Of a stretch of 42,466 nt of DNA, positions 16,447 to 24,411 are shown piece after piece. Within the stretch, counting starts at the first letter, position 1. The number at the start of each line of letters is the position of its first letter. The translations under genes and the position numbers were made by a program. The notes beneath the pieces are model-generated. The model saw nothing but the letters and a program-made list of their open reading frames with translations. It made no database searches and was not told the DNA's origin. The DNA comes from Burkholderiales bacterium (GTDB lineage: Bacteria > Pseudomonadota > Gammaproteobacteria > Burkholderiales > Casimicrobiaceae): positions 1 to 42,466 of the forward strand of contig JADZAQ010000084.1 in the NCBI GenBank assembly GCA_020852555.1. Direction: 5' to 3'.

Positions 16447-17918
16447 CGGACCCGGCGCGCCGTGATCACGCTGTCGAGCACCACCCACACGAAGAGGATG
16501 CCACCGGCGATCGCCAGCAACCCGCCCAGCCCCATCAAGCCCATGCCCGCGACCTCCTGCGTGGTGCGCAGCGTCTGCTCGGCGCCCGCCACCTTGCGCT
16601 GCACGCCGTAGCCGCCGGACCACAGCAAGCCCAGGATGTGGAGCAACTGGCCGCCGCCGTACAGCCATGGCTGCCAGTCGGCGAGCCGCCCGCTGACCTC
16701 GCGAAAGCCCAGGCGCGGCAGCAGCGCGTAGGCGAGCCCCATGAGCGCCAGCGTCACGCCGACGATCGAGCCGTGGTAGTGCGCCGGAATCCGTACGTCG
16801 GAGCCCTGGATGAGGAAGCCGATGAGCCCCCCGGCCGCGAACAGCAGCAGCGAGGCGACGAGTGCCGCGCGCAGCGGCCGGGTCACCGCGGTCGTCACCC
16901 GCTGCCGCGCCAGCGCCACGGCGAGCGCGAGCACCATCGGCAGGATGGCGAGCCCGCCGCCGAAGCGCATGAGCCAGGTCATCATCTTGCGATGCTCGAC
17001 CGAGACGACGGTCCAGTTGAGATAGATGATCGGGGCGACGAATACCGAGGCGAGGCCGATCGCGTAGACGAGCACGACCACGCGGGGGCTCAGCGGCAGC
17101 GGCGAGCCGGCGAGCGTGGCGAGCCACGCCCACGCGACCAGCATGAGCAGCGTCCAGGTGAATTGGACGACATGGCCGGGCCCCCAGAACAGGAGCTCGT
17201 AGTAGGTGAGGGTGTCGACGTCGCGCGGGACCTCGGCCAGCGACCAGGCCATCGCCATCAGCGCGACGGCACTCGATACCGCGGCGGCCTTGAGGCCGAA
17301 GCGCAACGCATCGGTGCCGTCGAGGCGCAGGCTCATGCGCGTCGGCGCGACGAACGAGCGCAGCGTCAGGAGCAGGAACCCCGCACCCAGCACGACGAGC
17401 CCGGCGAGGAAGCTCGGGTTGTCGAGGACCGGCACGTAGTTCGACATCACCGGGACGGCAGCGCCGGTGAACGGCGCTGCCGCCATGAGCGCGGTACCGG
17501 CGGCGGTCACCACGAGGGCGAGCCAGCCCAACCAGACGAAGCGCGGCGAGGTGTCGAGCGTCCACAGCATGCCCGCCATCGACACGAACCACACGAGCAC
17601 CGACAGGTCGACGTGGACGACGAGCGCAACCCGGAAGAAGTCGCCGGCGGGGACGATCCCGGCGAAGAACGGCGTCCTGGCGAGCACCAGCAGGATCGAG
17701 AATACGCCGGCGCCGATGAGCGCCGTCAAGCCCAGCAGCAGCCAGCCGGTGGCGATCGAGCGCTGTGCGGCGGCGGGAACGGCGATGTCGAAGCGATCGT
17801 CGCGCAGCGCCACCGGCGCGCGGTCGAACGGGCGCGCCGAGCCGGCGGGCGGCGCGCTGCTCACCGGGCGCCTCCGCATGCCGGCCCGCGACCGGGCGGC
17901 GCACCCCGCTGCCGCCAT
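16443..17918 (-). CDS. Divergent heme-copper oxidase/NO reductase subunit I-like protein
   Basis: A 491-residue polytopic protein distantly related to heme-copper oxidase subunit I. Candidate ligands are H102 (VVHVDLSVLVWF, low-spin heme), H249 (FWGPGHVVQFTW, in the position of the first CuB ligand) and H380/H382 (RIPAHYHGSIVG, the HxH pair for both hemes). The expected HH pair for CuB is replaced by E308-H309 (VVSVEHRKMMTW), and no Tyr follows H249. About twelve hydrophobic segments are present, with MSNYVPVLDNPSF as another family segment. The active-site metal may thus be absent or different. Start at 17918; ATG at 17879 would remove a charged leader. It lies between the unknown 168-aa protein and ctaA. 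Confidence 0.78.
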   Translation of the reverse strand: MAAAGCAARSRAGMRRRPVSSAPPAGSARPFDRAPVALRDDRFDIAVPAAAQRSIATGWLLLGLTALIGAGVFSILLVLARTPFFAGIVPAGDFFRVALVVHVDLSVLVWFVSMAGMLWTLDTSPRFVWLGWLALVVTAAGTALMAAAPFTGAAVPVMSNYVPVLDNPSFLAGLVVLGAGFLLLTLRSFVAPTRMSLRLDGTDALRFGLKAAAVSSAVALMAMAWSLAEVPRDVDTLTYYELLFWGPGHVVQFTWTLLMLVAWAWLATLAGSPLPLSPRVVVLVYAIGLASVFVAPIIYLNWTVVSVEHRKMMTWLMRFGGGLAILPMVLALAVALARQRVTTAVTRPLRAALVASLLLFAAGGLIGFLIQGSDVRIPAHYHGSIVGVTLALMGLAYALLPRLGFREVSGRLADWQPWLYGGGQLLHILGLLWSGGYGVQRKVAGAEQTLRTTQEVAGMGLMGLGGLLAIAGGILFVWVVLDSVITARRVR

Positions 17919-17922
17919 CCGC

Positions 17923-18429
17923 TCACCGGATCACCACGCCGCCCTGGTCGGGAATGAAGTCGATCAGGATCACCTGTCCCGGCGCCAGCGTGACCTGCCG
18001 CTCCTTCTCGTGGTTGAAGCCCTTGACGCGAACGTTGTCGTTCACCTGCACGCGCACGAGGTGCTCGCCGGCCGGGATCGGCTGGCGGCGATAGCCGCTC
18101 GCCGCCCCGTCACGGCGCAGCCCCGCCGCCGGAAACGTCTCGTCCAGCACGAGCTTGCCGTCGAGGTCGACGCGAACGCGCACCGGCGAGCGCTCGCGCG
18201 GGCAATCCATCTGCGCGCGCAGTTGCGGCGACATCTTGGCGAGCTCTTCCGGACTGCGCGGACGGCAATCGGTGGTGAGTTGCCCGGGCGCCCGGAACGA
18301 CAGCCGCAGAAGTGCCTGGTCGGCCGGCAGGTGCTGGTATGCCGGCGCCGTGGAGAAGTAGCCGATGAAAGCGGCGAACAGGATGTAGAGGATTGCCTGT
18401 CCACCGTAGCGCAACGCCGAGTTAGCCAT
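17923..18429 (-). CDS. Unknown membrane-anchored periplasmic protein
   Basis: A 168-residue protein I do not recognise. One N-terminal transmembrane helix (about 9-27, GGQAILYILFAAFIGYFS) is followed by a probably periplasmic, beta-rich domain with strands such as RVRVDLDGKLVLDETF, GEHLVRVQVNDNVRV and QVILIDFIPDQGGVVI at the C-terminus. It has two lone cysteines, C55 and C76, that could form a disulfide. The ATG at 18429 overlaps the end of the cytochrome b fusion gene by 8 bp, and the stop is 4 bases before the next start. The tight packing suggests an accessory subunit or assembly factor of the surrounding enzyme. Confidence 0.75.
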   Translation of the reverse strand: MANSALRYGGQAILYILFAAFIGYFSTAPAYQHLPADQALLRLSFRAPGQLTTDCRPRSPEELAKMSPQLRAQMDCPRERSPVRVRVDLDGKLVLDETFPAAGLRRDGAASGYRRQPIPAGEHLVRVQVNDNVRVKGFNHEKERQVTLAPGQVILIDFIPDQGGVVIR

Positions 18430-20056
18430 GGGTACTGTCTCCGAGCGGGCGGCGGGTCGGGCCGCCGGCTGCCTTGTTTGTCCCGCCCGCGGGAAGCCGC
18501 GCACGGAACGCTTCGATGTCGCGGTCGAGCGCGGAGCCTCGTTCGCGGCCGGCATGGACCACCGTCAGTCGCGCAGGGTCGACGCTGCGGCGCAGCCGCG
18601 GCGGGCGCAGGCCGGCGATGCGCTCCAGTGTCCATCGTACCCCGAAGCGGTATTCGCAATCACCCACCGCGCACGTCGCCACCACCACACCGGCGGCGCC
18701 CGCCCGCAATCCGTAGTCGACGAAGGTCGGCGGCAGCATCCCGGTGCAGGGTAGCCCGATGACGATCGTCCCCGGCCGCGCGGCCGGAACCGCGCCGCAA
18801 TGGCAGGCGAACACCAGGACCGAGCCGGTCGCGCCGGGTTGGCCCAGCGCGGTGTCGATCGCTGTACGCACGGCGTCGACGGTGAAATACGGCAAGTCGA
18901 TGCCGCTCACCAGACGGGCGGCCGAGCGGAACGGCACCGCCGATGGACATGCGCCCGCGCAGATCCCGCACGATGCACAGCGGTCGGCGTCGACCACCGC
19001 GATCTCGCCCTTGCCGCTCGGGTGCGGCGCCATCGCGATCGCGGCGTACGGGCAATCCTCGAAGCAGCGCCGGCAACCGTTGCAGTGCTGCGCGACGACG
19101 ACGGCCGGTGCCGGCCGCGGCCTGCCCCCGAGCCACGGCGCCACCGCGAGCAGGAGCGTCACGCCGACGCTCGCGATCCAGACCGCTTCCGGTGAGGTGG
19201 TGTAGATGGCCGGCAGCGGGGCGAGGTAGAACCAGTCGATCGGCAGGCTCGCCGACACCCGGGCCAGGTCCGCCGGCGGTCCCGACGTCGCGGGGACGAC
19301 GAGCGACAGCACGACGAGCGCGGCGAGCGAGGCCAGCGCCACGTCGCGCGACGCACCGGTCTGCGGCCGGGTGAGCCGCTGCACGTGCATCCACATCGCG
19401 AGCAGCAGCACGAGCGGCAGCCCGATGTGGAGGAAAGCCACCAGCGAGAACAGGCGGTCGGACACCGCTGCCTCGCCGATGAAGTTACGGACGAGCGCCG
19501 GGCCGAAGCCGGGCAGCGCCCCGAACCATTCGGTGGTGGCGGTCGCCACGAAGAGCGCGAGCTCGTCCCAGACCATCCAGTAGCCGACGACGCCGGCGGC
19601 AACCGCGAGCCACAGCGTGGGGACGCCGCTCACCCAGCTGTACCAGCGAAAGCCGCGAAAGCGCCCGAGCATGAGCTCGCGCACGAGGTGGAGCACGATC
19701 ACCACGACGAAGGCGTCCGACGCGTAGCGGTGCAGGCTGCGCATCACGCCACCCGCCCACCACTGGCCGTGGGTGAGCGCCTCGATCGAGGCGTGCGCGC
19801 CGGCGACACTCGTGTCGTAGAAGATGTAGAGGTAGCCCCCGCTCACCGCGATCAGCCAGAAGAGGTAGAAGCCGAGGCCGCCCAGCTGGCGCAGGGGATT
19901 GTCGTCGACGCCGCACAGGCGGTCGAGCGCGTGCTCCGCGGCGCGCCAAGCGCGTGCGGCAGCGCCAGCGCTCGCTACGGGCGCGGCGGCGGGAGGCGTC
20001 GGGGCGGCGATTCCGGGACGGGCGCCACCGCGAGAGTCGAAAAGGATGCGGGCCAC
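18422..20056 (-). CDS. Diheme cytochrome b fused to two [4Fe-4S] clusters and an FlpD/MvhD domain
   Basis: A 544-residue fusion. Residues about 55-250 form a four-helix cytochrome b6-type module with two bis-His pairs at 14-residue spacing: H109/H123 (SLHRYASD, VLHLVREL) and H210/H224 (FLHIGLPL, MWMHVQRL), expected to hold two b hemes across the membrane. One more helix follows at about 288-307. Then come two [4Fe-4S] motifs, C325/C328/C331/C335 and C360/C363/C366/C370. Residues about 410-480 match the FlpD/MvhD domain (hydrogenase delta subunit), with FACHCG (C418, C420), LPCTGMLPPTF (C437) and ATCAVGDCEYR (C462, C467). MvhD normally passes electrons between a hydrogenase and heterodisulfide reductase. 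Here it would link a soluble donor or acceptor to membrane hemes and perhaps quinone; that role is inferred. Confidence 0.9.
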   Translation of the reverse strand: MARILFDSRGGARPGIAAPTPPAAAPVASAGAAARAWRAAEHALDRLCGVDDNPLRQLGGLGFYLFWLIAVSGGYLYIFYDTSVAGAHASIEALTHGQWWAGGVMRSLHRYASDAFVVVIVLHLVRELMLGRFRGFRWYSWVSGVPTLWLAVAAGVVGYWMVWDELALFVATATTEWFGALPGFGPALVRNFIGEAAVSDRLFSLVAFLHIGLPLVLLLAMWMHVQRLTRPQTGASRDVALASLAALVVLSLVVPATSGPPADLARVSASLPIDWFYLAPLPAIYTTSPEAVWIASVGVTLLLAVAPWLGGRPRPAPAVVVAQHCNGCRRCFEDCPYAAIAMAPHPSGKGEIAVVDADRCASCGICAGACPSAVPFRSAARLVSGIDLPYFTVDAVRTAIDTALGQPGATGSVLVFACHCGAVPAARPGTIVIGLPCTGMLPPTFVDYGLRAGAAGVVVATCAVGDCEYRFGVRWTLERIAGLRPPRLRRSVDPARLTVVHAGRERGSALDRDIEAFRARLPAGGTNKAAGGPTRRPLGDSTHG

Positions 20057-20062
20057 GCGACT

Positions 20063-20926
20063 TCAGACACGTTTCGTGCGCCGTAGCTCCCGCAGCATGA
20101 ACCAGGCGATCGCCCCCAGGGTGGTGAGGCCCGCGAAGATCTCGAAGAACAGCGAGTAGTTGACCCGGTAGCCGCCGGTCTGTGGATCGTAGACGGTGCA
20201 GTAGAGGACGACCTTCTCCCAGACGTTGTCGAGGGTGAGCTCGCGTGAGACCTGCCCGGAACGCAATTCCTTGAGCGGCTGCACCAGCATCGGCAAGTCG
20301 AATTTCTCGCCGTAGACCTGGCGGTAGATGACGCCTTCGGCGTCGACGATCGTCACCTGCGTGACGTGGTCGAAACCCTTGGGGGTCGCCTCGTAGACGA
20401 AGCCCAGATTCGCGGTGAGCGCGTCGACCTGCGTCGGATCCGGGCTCAGGAAATGCCAGTCGGCCTCGTCGATCCGGTTCTGACGCTTGAAGACGGCCAT
20501 CGCCGCCGGGGTGTCGAACGGCTGGTTGAAGCCGATCGACACGACCGTGAAGGCGTCGTTGCCGAGCGCGCGACGCGCCTCGCGCACCGCCTCGGCGAGG
20601 AACTGGGTCGTCACCGGGCACGCCTGGAAGCAGCCGGTGTAGATGAGGCTCACCAGCAGTGGGCGACCCCGAAAGTCGCTCGGGCGAACGTCCTTGCCGG
20701 TGCTGTCGCGCAAACGGATGTCGACAAGCGGCCGGCCGATCGCCGCCTGGCTCGCCGCCACCGCGCGCCGGTAGTCGGGAATCCGCTGGACATCGTCCGA
20801 AGTTTCGGCGGCACCCCACGCCGGCAGCGTGACGAGGCAGGCGACGGCGCCGGCCGCGAGCCAGGCAGTCGGGCGGCGGGCGGTCGATGCGCGGCAGGAG
20901 GCGCGACCCGGCACGGCGTCAGGCAC
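20063..20926 (-). CDS. SCO1/SenC-family copper chaperone with C-terminal membrane anchor
   Basis: A 287-residue thioredoxin-fold protein that delivers copper, usually to the CuA site of heme-copper enzymes. The copper ligands are C99 and C103 (YTGCFQACPVTT) and H187 (GFDHVTQVTIVD). The N-terminus has a hydrophobic export segment (about 20-40) and, unusually for the family, a second hydrophobic helix near the C-terminus (about 255-280, LFFEIAGLTTLGAIAWFML-like), so both ends may be in the membrane. It starts 8 bp inside the end of ctaB. Its place next to a CuA subunit gene fits the role. SenC genes also accompany sNOR-type NO reductase genes in ammonia oxidisers. Confidence 0.92.
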   Translation of the reverse strand: MPDAVPGRASCRASTARRPTAWLAAGAVACLVTLPAWGAAETSDDVQRIPDYRRAVAASQAAIGRPLVDIRLRDSTGKDVRPSDFRGRPLLVSLIYTGCFQACPVTTQFLAEAVREARRALGNDAFTVVSIGFNQPFDTPAAMAVFKRQNRIDEADWHFLSPDPTQVDALTANLGFVYEATPKGFDHVTQVTIVDAEGVIYRQVYGEKFDLPMLVQPLKELRSGQVSRELTLDNVWEKVVLYCTVYDPQTGGYRVNYSLFFEIFAGLTTLGAIAWFMLRELRRTKRV

Positions 20927-21785
20927 CGAGCGAGGACCTCATCCAGCCGTCGGCGATGGTTCCCAGGAGGAGCAGCGAGAGCTGGACGAGCGAGGCGTGG
21001 AAGCTGGCCAGCGCATTGGCACGATTCGGCGTGCGAGCCAGCAGCCACGCGCGCCAGACGAAGAGCGCGCCACCGACGGCTGCACTGGCGAGGTAGAGCC
21101 AGCCGGGACCGAGCAGTGCGAGCAGGAGCGAGCAGGCCACCATGACGGCCGCGTGCCAGAAGATCACCCAGGCGGCGAAGCGATCCCCTTTGACGACGGG
21201 CAGCATCGGCACGCCCACGCTCGCATAGTCGTCGCGGCAGACGATGGCGAGGCTCCAGAAGTGCGGCGGCGTCCAGAGGAACAGCACGACGGCGAGGACG
21301 AGCGCTTCGGGTGACAGCTGCGGCGAGACCGCTGCCGCGCCGGCGAGCACCGCGAAGCTGCCGGCCAACCCCCCGATCACGATGTTCCACGGGCTGCGCC
21401 GCTTGAGCCACACCGTGTAGACGATCGCGTAGAAGAAAGCGCCGAGGAACGTGTAGAACGCGGCGGCCGCGTTGGTGGCGAGCCACGCCGCCGCCACGGC
21501 GACGCCGGTGAGCGCGACGATGAGCGCAAGCCAGCCGCGATGGCGCCGCATGTGCCCGCTCACGAACGGGCGGCGGCGGGTACGCGTCATCCGCGCGTCG
21601 AGGTCGACCTCGTAGAACTGGTTGAAGGCGCCGGCTGCCGCCGACGAGAGCAGCACGGCGAGCGTCAGGACCACGCCCTGCCAGAGCGCGAGCGTGCTGC
21701 CCGGCGACACCATCAACCCGGCGACCGCGGTGAGCGCGATCGCCACGCCGATGCGCAGCTTGAAGAGATCGAGCAATGCCTTCAT
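20919..21785 (-). CDS. ctaB: Heme O synthase (protoheme IX farnesyltransferase)
   Basis: A 288-residue UbiA-family prenyltransferase that converts heme B to heme O with farnesyl diphosphate. The first Asp-rich motif is NQFYEVDLDARMTRTRRRP (55-73, with N55, D61 and D63), and the second half carries LWTPPHFWSLAIVCRDDYA and VGVPMLPVVKG. About eight to nine transmembrane helices are visible. With CtaA at the operon end it provides the heme A pathway. The start at 21785 follows the subunit I gene by 76 bp, and the stop overlaps the SCO start. Confidence 0.95.
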   Translation of the reverse strand: MKALLDLFKLRIGVAIALTAVAGLMVSPGSTLALWQGVVLTLAVLLSSAAAGAFNQFYEVDLDARMTRTRRRPFVSGHMRRHRGWLALIVALTGVAVAAAWLATNAAAAFYTFLGAFFYAIVYTVWLKRRSPWNIVIGGLAGSFAVLAGAAAVSPQLSPEALVLAVVLFLWTPPHFWSLAIVCRDDYASVGVPMLPVVKGDRFAAWVIFWHAAVMVACSLLLALLGPGWLYLASAAVGGALFVWRAWLLARTPNRANALASFHASLVQLSLLLLGTIADGWMRSSLGA

Positions 21786-21861
21786 GCCGGAACCCCGGCA
21801 CCGGGCTGCGGCTCGCAGCCCGGTGCTGTCCGCGTCTTCGGGGAGAGCACGCCGCCCCCGC

Positions 21862-23568
21862 CTAGCTCAGGCCCCAGACCGTGGACAGGTACTTCCAGTT
21901 GACGAAGTAGTACAGCACGAAGGCGACCAGGAACACCATCGCGAACACGAAGGTGCCCGGCACGCCCCAGCCGCCGCCGTGGCCGCCGTCCTCGACGAGC
22001 GAGACCTGCACCGGCAGGCGCAGCGGCGTGACCTTGGGCGAGTAGGCGCCCGCATCGAGCTTCTTGCCGAACAGGATCGTGCCGACCGTGACGGTGATGT
22101 ACATGATGCCCCCGATCACGGCAATCACGCCCCCGATCGCGAAGATCGCGATCATCAGCAGCGCGGTGCCCGGGAACTCGTACGGCAGCGCCGCGCCGGC
22201 GAAGGTGATGTCCCAGTGGCGGCGCGGCACGCCGAGCGTTCCGGCGCCCATCATGGCGAGCGTGAATACCCCCATCCCGAGGCCGAAGACGTACGGCTGC
22301 AGCTTCGCCCATCCGGGCAGGATCATCTCGCGGTTGAAGAGCGTGGGCAGCAGGAAGTAGGTGAGCGACATGAACGCCAGCGTGGTGCCGATCACGACCG
22401 TGGCGTGGAAGTGCCCCGGCACGTAGATCGTGTTGTGGATGATCATGTTGAGCTGCTCGGTGCCCATCATCACGCCGGAGATGCCGCCCAGGAAGCCGAA
22501 GCCGATGAGCGAGATGAACATTCCCGAGAACACCGGATTGCTCCACGGCGCCTTGCGCAGCCACTCGAAGAGGCCCTTGGTGTAGCCCTTCGCGCGCTGC
22601 GCGGCTTCGATCGCACCCGGCACGGTGAGCCCGTGCAGCATCGATGCGAGCACCGCGAGGTACATCGCGTAGCTCGTGTTGAACACCTTCCACTCGGTGC
22701 CCACCGCCGGGTCGGCGAGGATGTGGTGCGCCGACGCGAGCTGCAGGAACAGGATGTAGAGCAGGAACGCGGACCGGCTCACCCGCTCGGACATCGGCTT
22801 CGCGCCGAACACGATCGCCGCGATCGCGTACCACACCGCGATGTGCGCCGACACGTTGATCTGCTGCGACGAGTGGCCGAACGCCCACCAGATCACCCGG
22901 TACATCGCCGGGTCGATGTGGCTGATGTAGCCCGCCGACCACAGGAACGTCGGGATCAGGATGATGGCGCCCGACGCGATGGTGAAGATCGCGATGATGC
23001 ACGCGGTGATCGCGCCGAAGGTGACCAGCGGGACCGAGCCTTCGTAGGTCTTCTCGGACCGGGCGACGACAAGGGTGCCCAGGAAGACGAAACAGCCGAT
23101 GAGCGCGCCGACCGCGAACAGGATGAGCCCCAGGTAGAACGCGGGGATCGCGGGCAGTGGCACGTACGAGGTCATCATCACCGTCGCGTTGCCGGTGAAG
23201 ATCGCCACGTTGAAGGTGATCGTGCCGATCACCATCAGCGCCCACGCGAGCCAGGCGAGCCGCGGCGTGGCGATCCGGCAGCGCAGCAGCGTCGACGAGC
23301 AGAAGTACAGGATCGCGATCTCGAAGAAGATGATCCAGACCACCAGCATGTCGAGACCGTGGGCGGTCAGGTACATGTAGAAGTTGTCGGCGTCGAGCAG
23401 GTGGATCGCCTGCCAGCGCGTGAGTGTGATCAGGAGCGCGAGGACGCCCCCGATGAGCAGCGCGACGACGCCGGCGACGGCGTTGGCTTTGATCAGCAGC
23501 TCGGCCGACTTGTGGAATTGCAGCCCTGTGCGGGGGCAGATGCGGTACTGCGCGACGGCGGTGGCCAT
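21862..23568 (-). CDS. Heme-copper enzyme catalytic subunit I, NO-reductase-like (no cross-link Tyr)
   Basis: A 568-residue polytopic catalytic subunit with all core histidines: H70 (YLTAHGLDM, low-spin heme), H232 (WAFGHSSQQINVS), H281-H282 (LASAHHILADP) as CuB-type ligands, and H386/H388 (VPGHFHATVV) for the two hemes. Oxygen-reducing A- and B-type enzymes have GHPxVY in helix VI with a Tyr four residues after the His; here that residue is Gln236, and no obvious substitute Tyr is seen. Lack of the Tyr is a hallmark of NO reductases, and pairing with a CuA subunit and SenC resembles sNOR (NorSY) clusters of ammonia oxidisers. A non-standard oxygen reductase is the alternative. ATG 23568 is preceded by GGGGGG. 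It follows the subunit II gene by 11 bp. Confidence 0.9.
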   Translation of the reverse strand: MATAVAQYRICPRTGLQFHKSAELLIKANAVAGVVALLIGGVLALLITLTRWQAIHLLDADNFYMYLTAHGLDMLVVWIIFFEIAILYFCSSTLLRCRIATPRLAWLAWALMVIGTITFNVAIFTGNATVMMTSYVPLPAIPAFYLGLILFAVGALIGCFVFLGTLVVARSEKTYEGSVPLVTFGAITACIIAIFTIASGAIILIPTFLWSAGYISHIDPAMYRVIWWAFGHSSQQINVSAHIAVWYAIAAIVFGAKPMSERVSRSAFLLYILFLQLASAHHILADPAVGTEWKVFNTSYAMYLAVLASMLHGLTVPGAIEAAQRAKGYTKGLFEWLRKAPWSNPVFSGMFISLIGFGFLGGISGVMMGTEQLNMIIHNTIYVPGHFHATVVIGTTLAFMSLTYFLLPTLFNREMILPGWAKLQPYVFGLGMGVFTLAMMGAGTLGVPRRHWDITFAGAALPYEFPGTALLMIAIFAIGGVIAVIGGIMYITVTVGTILFGKKLDAGAYSPKVTPLRLPVQVSLVEDGGHGGGWGVPGTFVFAMVFLVAFVLYYFVNWKYLSTVWGLS

Positions 23569-23579
23569 GGTTCCCCCGA

Positions 23580-24119
23580 TCACTTGACGTAGAGCCGCGA
23601 GACCATCTTGTGATGGCCGATGCCGCAGAATTCGTTGCAGACGATGGCGTACTGGCCGGAGCGGTTCGGCGTGACCGTCACCACGTGCTGGTAGCCCGGG
23701 AGCACCTGGATGTTGATGTTCTCCGGCTGCAGCGAGAAGCCGTGCTGGTAGTCCATCGAGGTCAGGTTCAGGCGGTAGCTCTTGCCTTTCTCGAGTTCGA
23801 GGATCGGCCACCAGTCCCACAGCCGCGCGATGAGATAGATGTCGCTGCCCGCCGGCGGCGCCACCACCGGCACCTTGCCGTCGCCCTCGGTGCGCACGGT
23901 GTACTTGTCGACCATCTCCTGCGTGGCCTTGGCGAAGAGCTCGGGTTTGACGCGGTACGTCTCCGATGACAGGTTCTGCTTACCGAACACGTGCCAGTAC
24001 GGCATCATGAAAAACATGATCATGCACCACACGAAGGCGATGACGATCCAGACGATCTCGACCTTGTCGACCGGTTGCTTCCACCAGATGCGTTGCGGCG
24101 GGGGCAGTATGGCGCTCAC
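23580..24119 (-). CDS. CuA-containing subunit II (short, single transmembrane helix)
   Basis: A 179-residue electron-entry subunit. One helix (about 21-40, EIVWIVIAFVWCMIMFFMMP) anchors a periplasmic cupredoxin domain with a full CuA site: H126 (DYQHGFSL), then C161, C165, H169 and M172 in CNEFCGIGHHKM. Standard subunit II has about 250-300 residues and two helices; the short one-helix form recalls ba3 oxidases and sNOR. It should accept electrons from a c-type cytochrome and pass them to subunit I. The start is GTG at 24119, preceded by AGGAG at a good distance. Neighbours are the 59-aa peptide upstream and subunit I downstream. Confidence 0.93.
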   Translation of the reverse strand: MSAILPPPQRIWWKQPVDKVEIVWIVIAFVWCMIMFFMMPYWHVFGKQNLSSETYRVKPELFAKATQEMVDKYTVRTEGDGKVPVVAPPAGSDIYLIARLWDWWPILELEKGKSYRLNLTSMDYQHGFSLQPENINIQVLPGYQHVVTVTPNRSGQYAIVCNEFCGIGHHKMVSRLYVK

Positions 24120-24147
24120 GGCTTGTCTCCTGACGGATTGCGTACGG

Positions 24148-24327
24148 TCACTTCGCGAGCGGCGTCACCGGCACCGTCGCGATCTCCATGACGCCCCAGA
24201 GGATATAGAGCACGGTGGGAATCACGACGCCCAGGAACAGCAGCAGGAACGGGTTGTCGAGGATCTGCTGCATCACGGGGATGCGCTCTTCTTGGTTTTC
24301 GGGCTGCGATCGAGTATGGTCAGCCAT
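24148..24327 (-). CDS. Small single-helix membrane protein, first gene of the NOR-like operon
   Basis: A 59-residue protein with a polar N-terminus (MADHTRSQPENQEER) and one transmembrane helix (about 27-48, FLLLFLGVVIPTVLYILWGV). The ATG at 24327 has a strong ribosome binding site (GGAAGGGGGAGCC), which supports it as real and fixes the start; the longer frame upstream has no such signal. It is 28 bp before the subunit II gene. I do not recognise a named family, but small single-helix subunits are common in heme-copper complexes, so a structural subunit is likely. Confidence 0.8.
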   Translation of the reverse strand: MADHTRSQPENQEERIPVMQQILDNPFLLLFLGVVIPTVLYILWGVMEIATVPVTPLAK

Positions 24328-24411
24328 GGCGGCTCCCCCTTCCTGTCGAATAAGATTGGCAACGAAACCGGCAACACCAGACATCATGGTTGGCCGCGGC
24401 CTGCATCCGCC

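Noticed and set aside
15460-17904. One minus-strand frame of 814 codons spanning ctaA and the subunit I-like gene
   Set aside because: Only its last 328 codons are real (ctaA from the ATG at 16446); the rest is a frame shadow of the subunit I-like gene.
21622-23592. Plus-strand open frame of 656 codons opposite the heme-copper subunit I
   Set aside because: Charged low-complexity translation with no motifs; the minus strand encodes an obvious membrane enzyme.
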